Source: Burhinus oedicnemus
Taxonomy: Eukaryota; Chordata; Aves; Charadriiformes; Burhinidae
Assembly (NCBI GenBank): GCA_008921705.1
Contig: VFFE01007638.1
Span: 2,723,789-2,787,788 of the forward strand
Direction: 5' to 3'
Length of the DNA stretch: 64,000 nucleotides
Shown here: positions 46,504-60,700 of the stretch, piece after piece
Layout: every line of letters begins with the position of its first letter
How positions within the stretch are numbered: the first letter of the stretch is position 1
Position numbers and translations under genes: made by a program
Notes under the pieces: generated by a model
What the model was told of the DNA's origin: nothing
What the model saw: only the letters and a program-made list of their open reading frames with translations
The model's database searches: none

Positions 46504-49500
46504 CTTGGTCTTGCTACCGGAGACAGAGGCTTGCTGGAGGAAATAGGGCCAGAGAAACACCACCACAAAAAAAACACAGGAAAGGAACTATACGTGAGCA
46601 GAGCTGAATCAGGTGATAACTCAAATACCTATTCTATATAGGTTCAGGCGCTGACAATAGGTGGAGCAATGGGAGGGAAAATAAAAGCACAACTTTGCTC
46701 GGAATTATTCATTATACCTCAAAAGCACATCAGTATAGAAAACAAAAGTAATAATTTCATAATACAAGACCAGAGCCTCTTGCTTTCCGCTAAAGTAGCA
46801 GAGAATGACAATTTCCATCTTGTTGCCCTAGTGAGGCATCCAGGCAGGATTGTATTTTGTGGTGTGGACCAGTTGTTAGAGCAAAGCCATTTGTGTAAAT
46901 GTGGCACTGGTCCTCTCTGCCCACACAGCTGAAAGGCTGTTCATCTTTCCATTTTTTAAAGTGATCTAACTGGGGACCCATCCAAAAAAGATGAACTGCA
47001 TACCATTGTCTTCCACCCATTTGAATGCTGGAGGACATTATAAACATTAGTAAGGTATTATAAACATTAACAAGTCCCGTTAGGGCAAAATAAGCTTAGA
47101 AATCATCACAGGCAGAGATGGGGAAAGCTTAGCAACTCGTACTTCCAGTTCTGTGCTCGATTCCCCAAACCAAACTTCCCCTAGTAAATACAAATGGTCT
47201 CCAATTATGGCATTTACAGCCCAGATCCTTTCAGAAGCTTTGCAAATCTGAAAAGGAAAATTGCAGTGGTAGAAAGTTCAACAGCTATGTTTCACTGCAA
47301 GGAAACCTTCGTAATTTACATTTTTTCCAATTTTAAGAAAGAAAGGAGAGAGCAACAGTCATTGTAAACTGAGAAATAAAATGAGAGGGCAACATCCAGG
47401 GCAAGTCACATGCATGTGAGAGAGGAAAACCCTGAGCCAAAGGAAGAGCCAGCCTTGCAGCACAGACATCTCAAGGAAGCTGCAGTGGGACAAATGGGAG
47501 ACTAGAGCTCAGTGTAGAAAAGGGTCTCTGGAGAGCTCAGCATAGTAACAAAAACAAACACACATGTTATATAAAAGATGTCTGATATGAGGGCATCTCA
47601 ACTATGTGTCTGAAGAGCACAGAAAGTGCAAAAATGCAAAAAAAAAAAAAAAGGTGCTGTTCTGTTAGGTGTGGTTTTCCTTTAAGTATTAATGCATCTC
47701 AAACCCAGCATTTCTTACAGTTTCTTCCAGTCGTTAGCACCGGATGCCAGGAATGCAAATGAACAGCTGCCCTCCCAGCCCCTATTTTGGATTTTACATA
47801 GTTGAGAGAATCTTTAGACCTTAGAGCATATTTATTCTTTCATTTCTTTTGCTAAAACAGTCTGCAGCCTGAGTAAACACTGAAGACGGCATTGAGCCAA
47901 GTGGTCTGTCTACATAGGCAGCTTTTTGTTTCTCCAGCCCTCATTCAGATTTACAGCTGAGCAGTTATAAGCAATGGATGCACCCTGGAGAATCACTTTC
48001 AACCCACGCAAACAAAGCTGAAATCTGTGAAGTTTCCTTCTCACGCCCAAATTCAACCAGTTCAATTGTCCGTATATATCTCAGAGATGGTGTGGGTAAC
48101 CTACTGAATAAGCCCATCAGAAGCACTCGCCACCATCCCAGTCCCACAAAGTCCAGGTCTGATCTCAAACCAGTTTATGCTAGCACAGGTTTTTTAGCAC
48201 TAGCAAAGTTTCCTCCAATTTCTATCAATATATAACAAGTTGAATCAGACTGACCTAGGCCGAAGGTGTTGCTACTCAGTCAAATGTTCACGTCTCTACC
48301 TTATGGTTTGAAAAAAGTTCATCAAAGTACTTAAAATTTGTCTTTCTGTTAAGCATGTTGGTATTTCTACTTGTAGAACTAATGAAATATAGATTAATGG
48401 TTAATCTAACAGCTAATCCAATGGCTAGAACATGTGATGGAGAGTGATGAATCACTGGTTCGGGGCCCATTTCTGTCAGATAAATAGTTTGTTATACCAT
48501 GCTTCACCTGTCACATTGGCTTGCGCTCACACTGCACCCCACACCATACTCATACTGCCTGTCCATGTAATAACGCTCTGTCTTGAGTCAGGAGTGAGCT
48601 GAGAGAACCTGTAAATACCAAAGTACACCCAAGTACGTAACCCACATTGTATGTATAGCTTGGCTTGTCGTGCAGACAACTACATAATGGAGAGTAATCA
48701 AATGTAAACAAGACAATTGGCATTTCCTAACTCTGAGGTTCTTGATTTTAGTAATTTAAGTCATATTAGTGAAATTTTACTGTTTGGTTTTATGCATAAC
48801 AGTTCTATATTCAGAGAGTTTTCCTTTATGCAGCACTTCCATAGCTCCCTGAAGTCCACAGGACAGCTGAGTAATTACCCTTTCCAGAGCGATAAAACTC
48901 CTACTTTAGCTTTATTGAGACTACAAATGGAAATCAACTGCTGATAAAAAGCTGAGTTTTGCCCAGCCTGCACCCTGAGCCAATATATGTTTATATTTAG
49001 ATGGATGAATGAAACGTACTTGAAGTAGACCCATTTATTTTGTTTTAGTTGTAATGGCAGATTATGATCTGAAGATAGTCAGAAGTTTAGAAGAAGAGCC
49101 AGGGGTGAGGACGTCATGGAAGGTATATAGCTGAGACTGGTAAACCAGTAAGTATCTACCACCTCTACCTGAGTGACACATAGCACTAGTCGGTCTAAAT
49201 ACCGGAGTCAAATGTATTGACACCGCCTATGGTGAATTGAAGCAGGGAAGGGTAACACAATGTAAGTATCTTCAGGAAGTTGCATATAAGTATGTGTGCC
49301 TAACTATATACCCCGCTTATTTCAATTTTGGGAGACTAGGCTTAATATTATTACACAAAAGTTTGCGGATAACAGAGAATACAGGGAAGAAGTGAATTTA
49401 CATCTTACAATAAATTCATATATATCATATATACACGCACGTTATATACACAAAAATATGGTCTTAAGACTTCTTTTGATCCAAACTTGTTTAAGATAAT

Positions 49501-50461
49501 AAAAAGGTCTATGTTTTAAATGTTTGACATAGAAAAGTTTATTTGATATGAATCTATTTGTTCTCCCTGTGCACAGGTATAGCTGGTTATCTTTTTAGCT
49601 TACACAATATGGTTGATGATAAAGTTTTAAGCATGGTGTAGTAAGATAACTGAAAGTCTCGTGTTGGAAAAACTATAGGAAAGGGGGAGGGAAAGAAGGC
49701 AAATTTAATTTAATTCAAATATTATTTGTATAACAGATTTTCAGCTAAAATAAACTAATCCTTAGCATCAGCATTATAATGACTCTACTTTCCTAAGGCT
49801 TTGTTTCCTGAAGTCTCAAAATAAAAAGCTACAATGTCTTTTTCTTCCTGCTGCCCTGAGTAATGTTAAAGCCACAAACAGTTGACCACAGGATCCTACA
49901 GAGCAAAATGATTGTAGCAAATGTGTCAAACCTGGAATATGTCTTCATCAGACATATACCGGAGGGGTAGTACTCCATCATGTCTGGTTTAAGCTTGAAT
50001 CCATATTAAGGCAGAAAATTAAATTTTTTATTCATCAAATTCTTACTAGTAGGTTATGCCTTTTGACAGACAAATAATCTTATTTTATCCTCTTCTACAC
50101 TACGATTAATCTACAAATAAGGAGATATCCAATGTTTACCATAGTTTATAAGCTTACACTCTTTAGCAAAACTTTCTAATAACCATTTTTGCCAATTTTC
50201 CTCTGGGGAGTTGGAGTTTGGTCACAGTGATTGACTCTTTTTGTCTCAGTAGCTACATCTGCAGTGTATTTAAAGTAAAGTTCCAAGACTAGCCTCAAGT
50301 TCAGATTTCCCTTCAAATCCTGTGTTCACATGAAAAAACTCAGACTTGTGCTACACCTTTGCACTAGGTCAGACACAGAACTGCTTACACTGGCAATGGG
50401 CTGCACAAAGCATCTCTCATCAGACAGCCACGTGCCAGTCGGGCAAGATCACATCCTCATA
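46504..50461. other. Non-coding sequence, no gene seen
   Basis: AT-rich unique DNA. An A16 homopolymer lies at 47638-47653 and an AT/ATAC-rich patch at 49417-49450. Short open frames have no domain. No RNA gene was recognised. Confidence 0.5.
47638..47653. repeat. A16 homopolymer
   Basis: Sixteen A in a row, without a recognisable retroposed body next to it. Confidence 0.85.
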
Positions 50462-50967
50462 GGTTGGTTCTGGGCTCCCCAGTTCAAGAAGGACAGGGAA
50501 CTGCTGGAGAGGGTACAGCAAAGGGCTACAAAGATGATTAGGGGGCTGGAACATCTTTCTTATGAGGAAAGGCTGAGGGACTTGGGTCTTTTTAGTCTGG
50601 AGAAGAGAAGGCTCAGAGGGGATCTCATCAATGCCTATAAATACTTAAAGGGAGGGCGCTGGGAGGATGGCACCAGTCTTTTTGCAGTGGTGCCCAGTGA
50701 TAGGACAAGAGGTAACGGGCACAAATTTGAACATAGGAAGTTCCATCTAAACATGAGGAGGAACTTCTTTCCTTTGAGGGTGGCAGAGCACTAGAACAAG
50801 CTGCCCAGAGAGGTGGTGGAGTCTCCGACTCTGGAGACATTCAAAACCCACCTGGATGCCCTCCTGTGCAAACTGCTCTAGGTGACCCCGCTATGGCAGG
50901 GGGGTTGGACTAGATGATCTCCAGAGGTCCCTTCCAACCCCTACCATTCTGTGATTCTCTGATTCTG
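50462..50967 (+). mobile_element. CR1 LINE, 5'-truncated, plus strand
   Basis: This copy starts near GGTTCTGGGCTCCCCAGTTC and contains the C-terminal part of CR1 ORF2, including [40 protein letters not shown] and [10 protein letters not shown]. The frame is open until TAG at 50792-50794 (AEH then stop), where the family normally has Trp (TGG). After that mutation the CR1 sequence continues to a 3' UTR with GGTTGGACTAGATGATCTCC, AGGTCCCTTCCAACC and the octamer-like tail ATTCTGTGATTCTCTGATTC. Its 3' UTR differs from the copies at 5.33 and 45.06 kb, so it belongs to another CR1 subfamily. The open frame upstream of 50462 is non-CR1 flank read by chance. Confidence 0.95.
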
Positions 50968-52799
50968 TCTCCTTCCAGAAGGATATCTGTATTGCCTGAC
51001 ACCAAGGCACCAGGAGCTGCTGAGTGGCAGAGCGTGTAGGCATGCAAGAGTCAGGGAAAATGTCAGGCTATAGCTCGCCACCCAGCCCTGGCTAGGTACA
51101 GCCAGTCTCAGCGTAGGTACAGGCAGTCTCAGTAGCTCCTTTCCCCCACTGCACTAATAAATTTAGTAGTGTATCTATACTGTTGCAACGCAGCATCAAC
51201 TTGCAGAAAGTACTGGCTGCGATCCCAAAGCACTACAGATGGCTTAGTACTGCATATGGGAGCATATACCATAGTCTTTTATTTTTACATGGGACGTATG
51301 GCTCCTGGACTGGAGCTGGGGTTGTGCTTCGGTTTGGACAGAACAAGCTGGTATCTGTCTGCTCTGGTCCATGCAGACCCAGCCCAGGACTGCTGGATCG
51401 TCTCTCTCCAGTGGGGCTGCAGAAGGAGGCAGCTGCTTCCACTCCTTGCTCAACCACTGACAGGGAAGCAGAGAAGCCTTTGAAATTATTAATTAGTGCC
51501 AGAACTGCTAACAACAGCTATTAAAATTCTTGCCAGAGATGGGTTTTTTTCATGCTTGGGGATGCACATTTAAGAGAAGGGAGGGGAACAAAGAGGGCAT
51601 GAAAAAAATGAAAGAAGGTGGGTGATTTTTTTCCTTCCAAGAAACAGTGAAAGCGATTATTTCTCAGGTTGGTCAGCAGTTCAGGATTGTATCATCTAAA
51701 CTAAACTGTTTCTAAATCAATATAAACTAGGGTCAGCTCTTATATGAACACTCTTAGATTTTTATTTTTTTTTATTGAATGAATTACAGCAGACAGATAC
51801 AAAACCAACTAGAACATGCAGTGAGCAAGAGCTGCTAAATGCATCTTCTAGTATTTAATTTCTTATTTTATTTTTGCTTTGATGAAGTTGGGCTCCATTT
51901 TGCAAAGGTGTTATAGTGAAGAAGGTAAAGATTAGTAAATCTGCTGACTGTAGACTCTGTAGTTTTTTCCTTCTGGTGATAACTGCCTTTTTTTTCTTCT
52001 GTAGTGAATTTATCAGAGGAAGAAAGAGTTGAACCTGCTTTTTATTGGTTATCAAAAAAATTATTCATTGTCTTCCAAGAAAAAAGCAGTATTGCCTAGC
52101 TGAGAGACTACCAAGGTAGGACACAAGAGAGACCTCTTCTACTAGTCTGCTGTGTGCCTGTGAAACAAGTCATAGCATCTCTTCATTCCTTAGTTTCCCC
52201 AGTAGACTAATTTGTCAAGTGTTTGAAAAAACACTGATGGAATACCTCCATTTTGTGAGAATCCACTGAAGACAACCAGGTTGGACAAATGTCACCAGTG
52301 GAAAAATTTGCCTGTTCCTTAAAGAAAAAAGATGAGTGCTGATATGCAAATAAAAAAGACTACAGTCTATCTTTCAGATCTCAGACTGAGATTGTAACTT
52401 TGACAGCTGGGAAACCCAAACACATTTGCCTTGAAAACTCATGAGACAAAACCATGGACCGCTCTAGTGCTGTTCATCCTATTGCATCTCACAGTAGGAG
52501 CATATTTTGAGCCATAGGACATGACGAATTATACCTACTTATGTTATAATAGACAGGAAAACCCCAGATATTATATGAACACACAGAGTAGTACCAGATG
52601 CTACCACACATCTCAGTTCAGGAAGCTAAAGAAAGTACTGTCATTCTCCACTGTGTCTTTGTTTCCCCTATGTTTAGCATCAGCTCTGATTTCACACCTC
52701 TACAAAGGTGAGTGAAAACATGTTTTTAGCTGGACCTCAGGCAATGAAGACGTTCAGAAATCCTCTGCACTTTCATCCTACAGACTCCATCCAGCTGAC
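50968..52799. other. Non-coding sequence, no gene seen
   Basis: No coding evidence. Overlapping open frames on both strands at 51169-51524 have no domain. AT-rich from 51.5 kb onward. Confidence 0.5.
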
Positions 52800-54200
52800 A
52801 CAGGTGCTCGACTTCAGGCTGCTACTCCTTCCTCTCCATCTTCTCACAAACAGTCCTTCAAGGGTTCATTCCTGCCTCTCTCCATGGAGCATTTAAGGTG
52901 CAAACCTGCACCTGGCCAGGGCAGTGCTGGTGGGTTAGTGTGAGTGCAGGACCAGGACCAAGCCTCCCCATGCAGCCATACTGGGCTTCTGCTGGAGGGT
53001 TTGGGGCTCCCAGCAGGGATACGCACCCCATCACTTGGGGACCTGAGAGCTGGGGGGTCCTCGCGGTGGGAGGAGGAGCATGAAGCAGGCGTAATAGAGG
53101 ACTCTTCCCATTTGTCTCTTTTTCAAGAGAAAGGTCTCCGTCCCCTTATTTCTACCACCCCTAAAAGACCCAGTCCCAATGAGCTGAAACTCTTGACCAC
53201 CCCCACCTGCCCACTGTACATATTTACTCACATGTCTCCAAGCAATCTCCTCAGCTCCCTGCCCACATCCGTCAAAGGTCTATATCGTCAACCTAGTTCC
53301 ACCCTAGTGCTGTTTCTGTGTCCCAAGCTGGAAGTGCTCAGCACAAACACTGCTGGTGTTGAGCGATGGGATGTGCTGGCAGGGGCAAGATTTTGATGTA
53401 GCCGAAGCTGCAGGAGCTCTTGTCACCTCATTTGAGCCCTAATGATGGTTTCAATAAGGAAGTTAAAGCTCTGGTGCCCCTGTGAGCTCAGTGCTTCTGC
53501 AGCAGCCCAGCTGATTGCAGTTTCACAGGCTGTGCACACCAGCATCGCTGGGGACTCACCTTGTCCCCTTCCATCCTCCTCTTCATGCCCCGAGCCCCTA
53601 ATTCCCACAGCTGCACTGGCTCCCCTGGGCCCAGCACAAACATCTGTGTGGCCAAACAATGAATCAGGTGGAAATACTGATCCAGACCAAATTCAAAATC
53701 TGATTTTTGGGATACAGCTAAGCTGACCCAAGCGACTGCTGCACGGGTAGTCCTGACTCTCCCCATTCAAGGCACACAGTCCATCCTCCTCCGCTGGGCC
53801 ACCGTGTCTAGGCAAAGGCACCTAAACTAGGAGGAAAATATTCTTCTTGTTATTTTAGTAGTTACTTTGCTGCCAGATGAACTCCCTGAACTGACACACC
53901 ACAAGATCAGCAAAGCTTTCCGTGCAGGTGCAAGGGAGCAGTGGGATGGGAAGATGGGAAAAAGCAAGATGTCTTCCTGCGGCAGCAGCCAGCGGTGCAG
54001 TTCATCAGCACACCCGTAACTGCATCCCGCGCCCAGACACCATACATGCTCCTTAACCTTAATCTGGAGCATCCTCCTGCCCACCTAGGAGACACGGCCC
54101 CAGCAGAAAGGACGGGCGCAATGCAGGAGTGAGGAGGTGGGGATGGGAGAGAGGGATTGCTTCTCCTGGGGGCTCTCTTAGTTACGCCAGCAGACGTGTT
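52800..54200. other. GC-richer non-coding stretch
   Basis: This stretch has a higher GC content than its surroundings but is mostly depleted of CpG. GC content lowers stop-codon frequency, so open frames appear on both strands and overlap (plus 52944-53396, plus 53442-53726, minus 53488-53766). None shows a domain, and none is in a consistent frame across the block. No gene called. Confidence 0.45.
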
Positions 54201-55765
54201 TGTGGAACGATGGGCTCAGAAATCTTTGTGCAGCGCTACTGAGTATTTCTGATCAAGAATTCATCTGATTTTTATATTTTTTTTCTTGGAAAGTGTTAGA
54301 TTGCTGAGTACTGGACTGTTCCCTATGATTTGAAATGATGAGGTTTTAATTATTAATATGAGTTGGATTGTACCTGTCTTTTATAGTAGATGTAGCTGCT
54401 TTTTGGAGATCAAAATGACTGTTCTTTAAAGATCATTTATAGCAACAAAACCTAAAAATCTGGAACAAAAATTTCCAAATGACTTAGTCCAATTTTGGGG
54501 TGTTTTTTCATTCAAGTTGATTCCTCTCCCCCCTTCCCCCAGGTTTTCATCTTTTCATCCTGATTAAGGCTAGGAAAAACCTCACAGATTCTCTTTCAGG
54601 CAGGAAAATTGCTTCCTTTCCATTTCTGGCTCTGAAGCAAGGTTAGCGATAGCTAGCATCTCCTTGTTCCGTGACCTCCTGTGCCAGGGTGGGCTAGCCT
54701 GGAAGCACCAGCCAGTGAAGGGAGCAGAAGGAGCACGAGCTACAGTTCGGATGCACAGAGCCCCTGCAACGTTGCCGACAACCTTCACCACGTCGTGGAG
54801 AATAAAAATATTCTGGGAGCTGAATCCCCAGACAAATTTTTTTTGGCAGGAGCTACCCCCCACTGGGAGAATTTTGAAAAGGGAAGTCTGTGAGCGACAA
54901 CTTAAAGAAATGTATTTATCCCTTGTTTAAAAAAGATGAACTGCCGCAGGGAAGCATTGGTCTCTAGTGGGCACTTCCCAGCTGCAGCAAGTTTTCTTCG
55001 TAGTTAGGTAGTTGGCAATAGATCATCTACTGCTGTAATAACATGACTCTGAAGCACAATCCCTGGTGCTGGCTTGGCGTTCATAGAAGAAAATCCTTAG
55101 TTATTATTGCACTCTTCCTATGTGTTAAACATGGCTGAGAACTACCTTTGCAGGTACCGGTCTCCTGGCGAGACAGCAATACTTGCTATTCCTTGCAGTC
55201 TTGAGGATGGAGCCGTTTCTATAAAAGCAGATCACCATCAAAAGTGGGTAGAGAATTATTTCCATCTTCGTCGGGGCTGGTTGTCTGAGAAATCAGTGGA
55301 ATATTTTAAACTGTATTTGAAGTTCCTACTGCTTAAAATTAGACTGGAAATTCATTGGGAAAATACCTAGACAGTATGACAGATCAGGTGAGGTAAGAGT
55401 CATTTTTTTTTATCTCTGACTTAAATCCTTTTATAATTCCTTACATGAGCATCACCTTCAAGGTGATGGAGCAAGGGAAAATGTTCCTCTTTGTAGTAGC
55501 TGAAGACTGGGAAGCTGAGGTAAATAAAAGATCTGCCAGAGTGCCTGTCAGGAGCACAGATACATACAATGGAAGAAAGCTTAACACACTATTATATAAA
55601 GGAGCGAAAGGCTATAAATACTAGGTAATCAGGTTTTTTGCTTTTACGGCTCTAAACATCTCTCTGCTCCTTGGACACAGGACTGCATTATTTAAACACA
55701 AACGCTGGACAAAATCTTAAAGCGCCAAGTGCTTTTCAATTGCTTCACATTCCCTGACTGATACT

Positions 55766-55787
55766 AAAAACAAAACAAAACAAAAAA
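55766..55787. repeat. (CAAAA)n microsatellite
   Basis: Short A-rich pentamer repeat, similar in kind to the one at 8438. Confidence 0.85.
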
Positions 55788-57676
55788 CCAAAACCTAAAC
55801 GAGATACAGGAAAAAAACTTGCTAAACATGATGTGTAGCCTTAGACTAGCCTACCAAGTGCTAAATTATGATGATTGGTGTGTCACAGTAATTTTTTTTT
55901 AATAGGAAAGACATGCTTGATAGACTAGACTTGTGTTAGAGAGTGCTAATGAACACTAATAGCCTGAGCCATGAGGGTGGGCATGTCTCCCGATCAGACC
56001 CAGAACTGCTTTGACATACTATTCAGAGAGAAACGATGGAAAGGCAGACACACATGGCTGAAACACTTCCGGCCAGCTTTCAGGGTTTATCCACTGAATA
56101 TCAGCATTGGTACAGCTCACTGTCGGCACTCGATGTGCTGCATCTGCGGGCAGAGAAGAGAATCAGGAATGCAGCAACATTTTGAACCACAAGAAAGTTG
56201 ATGCTAAACCATGGGAAACGAATTTTCATACATAGAAGGGTGAATGTCTGTTCTGTTTGTCGACATCCTCCTTGCAAATTAAAGTATACCTTCACTTGCC
56301 TCTTCCCATAAACTACTGACTAAGTAAAAATAGGATCTGTGGATAAAATTTCCTCATTTCGTTCATTCCTGCTCCTGAGCACTGTGGGCCATAAACAATA
56401 GCTGCAGTATTTGGAAAACCCAAATAAAATAGTGTTTCAAACTCAGTAAAATTAATTTTCTTTGTCCTTCTTCATAAAGCAAAGTATTGAAAAGGAAAGT
56501 GAAGCAGCAAGATCTGCAAGGCACAAGATAAATATTCATCATGCAACAAGAAGAAAAATTCTCTAAATAAGAAGATACACACCTTCCTGCACCCACTCTG
56601 AGTTTCTCCAGGTGTTTTAGGTCTTCACGAGCTAAACTTCATCCATTTTCACTTCTCAATGTAACAAGTTGGTGAAAAGGAGACTCTCCCCTTGGGTTGT
56701 GGCTGGATCCTCTCTCCTCACCGAGCTACCACTGCCCGCTTTTCCTTCCCCTGCTGCCTCTGGTGCAAGCAGTGCACGAAACGGCTACAGCCAAATGTCT
56801 ACTAAAATCTTTTCACTTAGGATAACCTGGCAGCTGCTTAAAATTGGGACATACAGGTGGAAATAGTTGCCACAGCCACATTCATAGAAAATCTGGTCAC
56901 AGGCATTCAGGATAGGACTCGCTGGCCATCTCAGTTTGCCCAGGTCCCATAAGGTCATTTTCTATATAATGGAGAGCACAGGCACTATTACATCTAACCC
57001 AGCTAGACAGCTGTGTTAGAGTAAGATGAATCATCCCCTGAGGATTCCTACTCGTAAAGGAGCTACGAGGGGATTAGCTCAGGCTTTTGGCACTATATTA
57101 GATGCCCAGCTTAGGGCAGATGAATGCATAAGAGTTCGTAGAAAGTCTTCTCTGAGTTCCCCTTCAGGTCACAGAATATCTTAATATCTGGTACCAAGCT
57201 TTAAGTCTACAATGAAAGATTAAAAACACAGTTATAATGAGCCATGGGAAAAAAAAGCAGAAGAGCTCATGAACATCAGCAGAGGTCTAGATCCCTCCAA
57301 TAAAAGGCCATGTGTTAAACAGAAAACTCACAGAAGTTCTTGAAAAGTTGTCCAAACCCCCCATGCTACAGTCAAAAATACCCTCCAGTGGTCCCTGCCA
57401 GTCTCACCTGGAGGAAAACTCCCTTGGTCATGGGGGGAACAACTTCACCTGTGGCAAGACACTCGGCAGGCATTCAGCAGACAATAATCTGAAATCCTTG
57501 GGTAGCAGCACACTCTTCCTGATGTACACCTTCTCTGCCTGAAGGATACAGACTGGCTTATGGCTGAGGCCAGGGCTCCAAGGAGGTGAGAGGGGGCCAA
57601 GTCAAAGCAGAGGAACTCGCTGCCTGAAAGTGGCTATGAGAGCTTAATGCTGTGTTCCTACCCTGCCAGGTGCCTG

Positions 57677-57702
57677 GAAATATGAAAGGTATTTCATATT
57701 TC
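57677..57702. repeat. Perfect 11-bp stem inverted repeat
   Basis: GAAATATGAAA (57677-57687) and TTTCATATTTC (57692-57702) are exact reverse complements around the four-base loop GGTA. Two further TATTTCA units follow at about 57707 and 57717. It could fold as RNA or DNA. No function is evident. Confidence 0.85.
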
Positions 57703-60700
57703 AACATATTTCAGTGTATTTCAACAGTGGTATGGTCTTCAAGTCTTTATCCACGTTTTAAGTATCAGTAGATAAACATAGCTTGCTCTGGGTTAGGAGG
57801 AAATATGAACAACCCACCAGCAAGGGCCATATAGAAACGCAAGTCTGAACAGTATTCAGTGAGCTGACCTTGGACTTACTTCAAGTGACTGAAGTAGAGA
57901 CATACTGGCCGTTCTCTGCATGGTTCCTACCTTGGCCAGTTGCTCTCCAGGGAAAGGACCAGGGTTTGCAATGCAAAGCAACACACACACTCTGCTCACT
58001 TTCCTGAGAACCCATTGTCTGCAACAGACCTGTTCATCGTGAGTAGCTGCACTTTGTGGCATACGTATGCCTGACAGGAGGATTAAGCCTAAAGACAAGA
58101 GGAGTATAGGTTTCCTGCCTCAGGGATGTTCCCTCACTCCTGTTGGTAGCCAACTGTTGTTATAAGGGACTCTCTTTCTGAAAAGAGGATGTTTTGCCTT
58201 TGAAACCCACCATCTGTGGATTTCCAGACAAATTTCCCACAGCTTTCCATCCTTCAGGTTTCAGGAGAGGCAGGAGCCAAACCTACTGGCACGTCTGTCT
58301 CTCTTTGTCTCTTCTGCCACTTCAGTGACACAAGTAATCCACTGGACTATGGTCCCGATGCACTCGGCATGTCATTCTTCACCAGGTGAAAGTCTACCAT
58401 GCGCCATTCTTACCATGGGCCAGATATTTAACAGTGCTGAGTACTGATAGTAAGTCCTGAAAAACTACTCCATAATGACTTGCAAGTTTGTCTTGGCAAG
58501 TAGAGGGCTGTTTTATTGCTTATGACAAAGGATTTCCTAAAGCTGGACATATAACAGGTTCCCAATTCCTCTTGCTGCTTAAATTTCTTACATGTTCTAC
58601 GTAGCTTGTGGAATTAAAGCAGTTATGATACAAGGAAAGATTTTTGTTTTGTTTTAATGGGGAATGTCTCGGAGTACTGACTGATTCAGCTAATGTGGCT
58701 TTTGAAAACGTACTGCCACAGCAAGACACTTGGAGATATGGGGATTTCTTCATTTCCTTCCCCTCCCACCCACTTTCTCATTGTTTGTAATTCCTCTGGC
58801 AGATGGGCTGAAAATCAAAGTCTTACTGCTGGAGGGAATATACTGTACATCTGTTTCCAAGTTCAGAAATTATTGAGATCATATTGTTTGTGGATCCACA
58901 AAGACATTCCCTTGTTCTAACAAAGACTAATGCCAGTTCTGCCTTGTTCCTGCTGTACATAGTTATATTATTGCTGCTTTATATTTTCCTTATTGCTTTT
59001 GAAAACTATTGCCCTTCATCTTGATCATCAAATTGGTACGACACACACCACCATGTAGCTGCTTAATTATGCATATGAGTGTTCAGTTTATCAAAACTAT
59101 ACCTTTCATGTGCAAGTCTCTACTAAGGCAATGACTCTGGTGTGGTTGTCTTGTGAGACACATCCCTGCGTGACTTCGCAGCTACCTGCACCACAGCGTC
59201 ACAACATTCACATCATAGCGTGCAACAGCATGCCACCAAGAAAATAGGAAAATACTGCTATTATGTCATGCTGGCATTGTCTACTGTAAAATTTGTAGCA
59301 AACACATTTCCCCAACAAAGCACAGGATTTACCCTCTCAAAACCAACCTCACCATGAAGACCAGAACGGAGGAAAGAGCCCTTGGGTGCACTTCCAACCA
59401 TCACACAGCTACAGTTGTTTGTCTGCAGCTCTGTTGCCCTCAGTGCAACCACCTGTGCAATGGCACTGGGATAGAGGGAAAATTTTCACCTTCATCAAGC
59501 TCAAGAGGAATTAATTCTCCAGTGCAATGAGCCAGCACTCTGAATCCAGCCCAAAGTGAACTCAAAAATCACCCCAGATGACACTCCTGGTGGTTTCAGC
59601 ACACAGCTAATGACTGAATACTCCCTTTACTCCAAAAGCTGGCTCTATGGATATGGCAGGACAATGCATAGGAGCTAACACTGCCAGAGCCTGTTCTCTA
59701 GGTACTGTGAGGAGACATTGAGTCATTGTTCCCCACATCTTTCAACATTATCCAATCAAAACACACAGAAACACCTAGGTGATTTCAGTGTTTTAATTGT
59801 CCTGTATCTTTAGTAGATTGGAGGATTACTTGTCAGTTAGTACTGTCTCCCTTGATTTCAGTATTAGATAAGTCTATTCTCTTGGACAAGAAATGTTATG
59901 CTTCTTAAGCTATGCTTCTGCAATGAAGACCTAAATGATTTGCTTCTTTGGCTCATTAGCTTGTCCTTGCTGTTGAGAAAGGACACTACTGCTTATGAGT
60001 TAAATGTCCACTTCAGCTGTCCACACTTCATATTAAATTTCCTTGCAGATTAAGAATTATGTAAGAGGCTTAAATCACTGCAGAACTGTTTTGTGTGTGC
60101 TGGCCTGTGGGTAGTAAGATATAATACTGCAAATGGCAGATGGGCAGAAAAAAGAGCTAGAATATGGCAAAGACAGGTACGATAATGACATAGTGATGAG
60201 CAAAGCAGCAGGACAAGAGGCTGTGAATCACTTTGGAAAGTAAGTTACAGTGAGGAAAGTCTTCCTGCAGTCATGATGAATATGTAATTTTCCTACAGAC
60301 AAGTGTCTAAGGACCAGATTAAGGACATTTCCCAAAACACTGATATGGTTATTTTAGTGAATTATGGTGTAAGATAATCAGTTTTCCCATGACCGTTATC
60401 TGCTTTTCCATGTGCAATGACAGGTAGCACATCAACACATGAAAGAGCCTCCAGATACGAGGTGGGTTCCAATGTTCAACACATCTTAGCTGGGGACCTC
60501 TCCTCAAAGCCAGGTCCCTTCCCATCCTGACAAGTTATATTGGGATGGTGCCTGCCAAGGACTCACATTTTACCATTAAAACCCCTTTATTTTATGTTAC
60601 TCAGAATTTCTTGCTTTCTAATAGGTGCAACATATTTTTCTTAAAGTAATTAGACTAGCTGTGTATTCATTCCCCTTTTGATAGAGTTTTCTCTTCAGTA

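Noticed and set aside
52944..53396. 150-codon open frame on the plus strand
   Set aside because: It is in a GC-rich stretch with overlapping open frames on both strands. The peptide is low in structure and has no domain.
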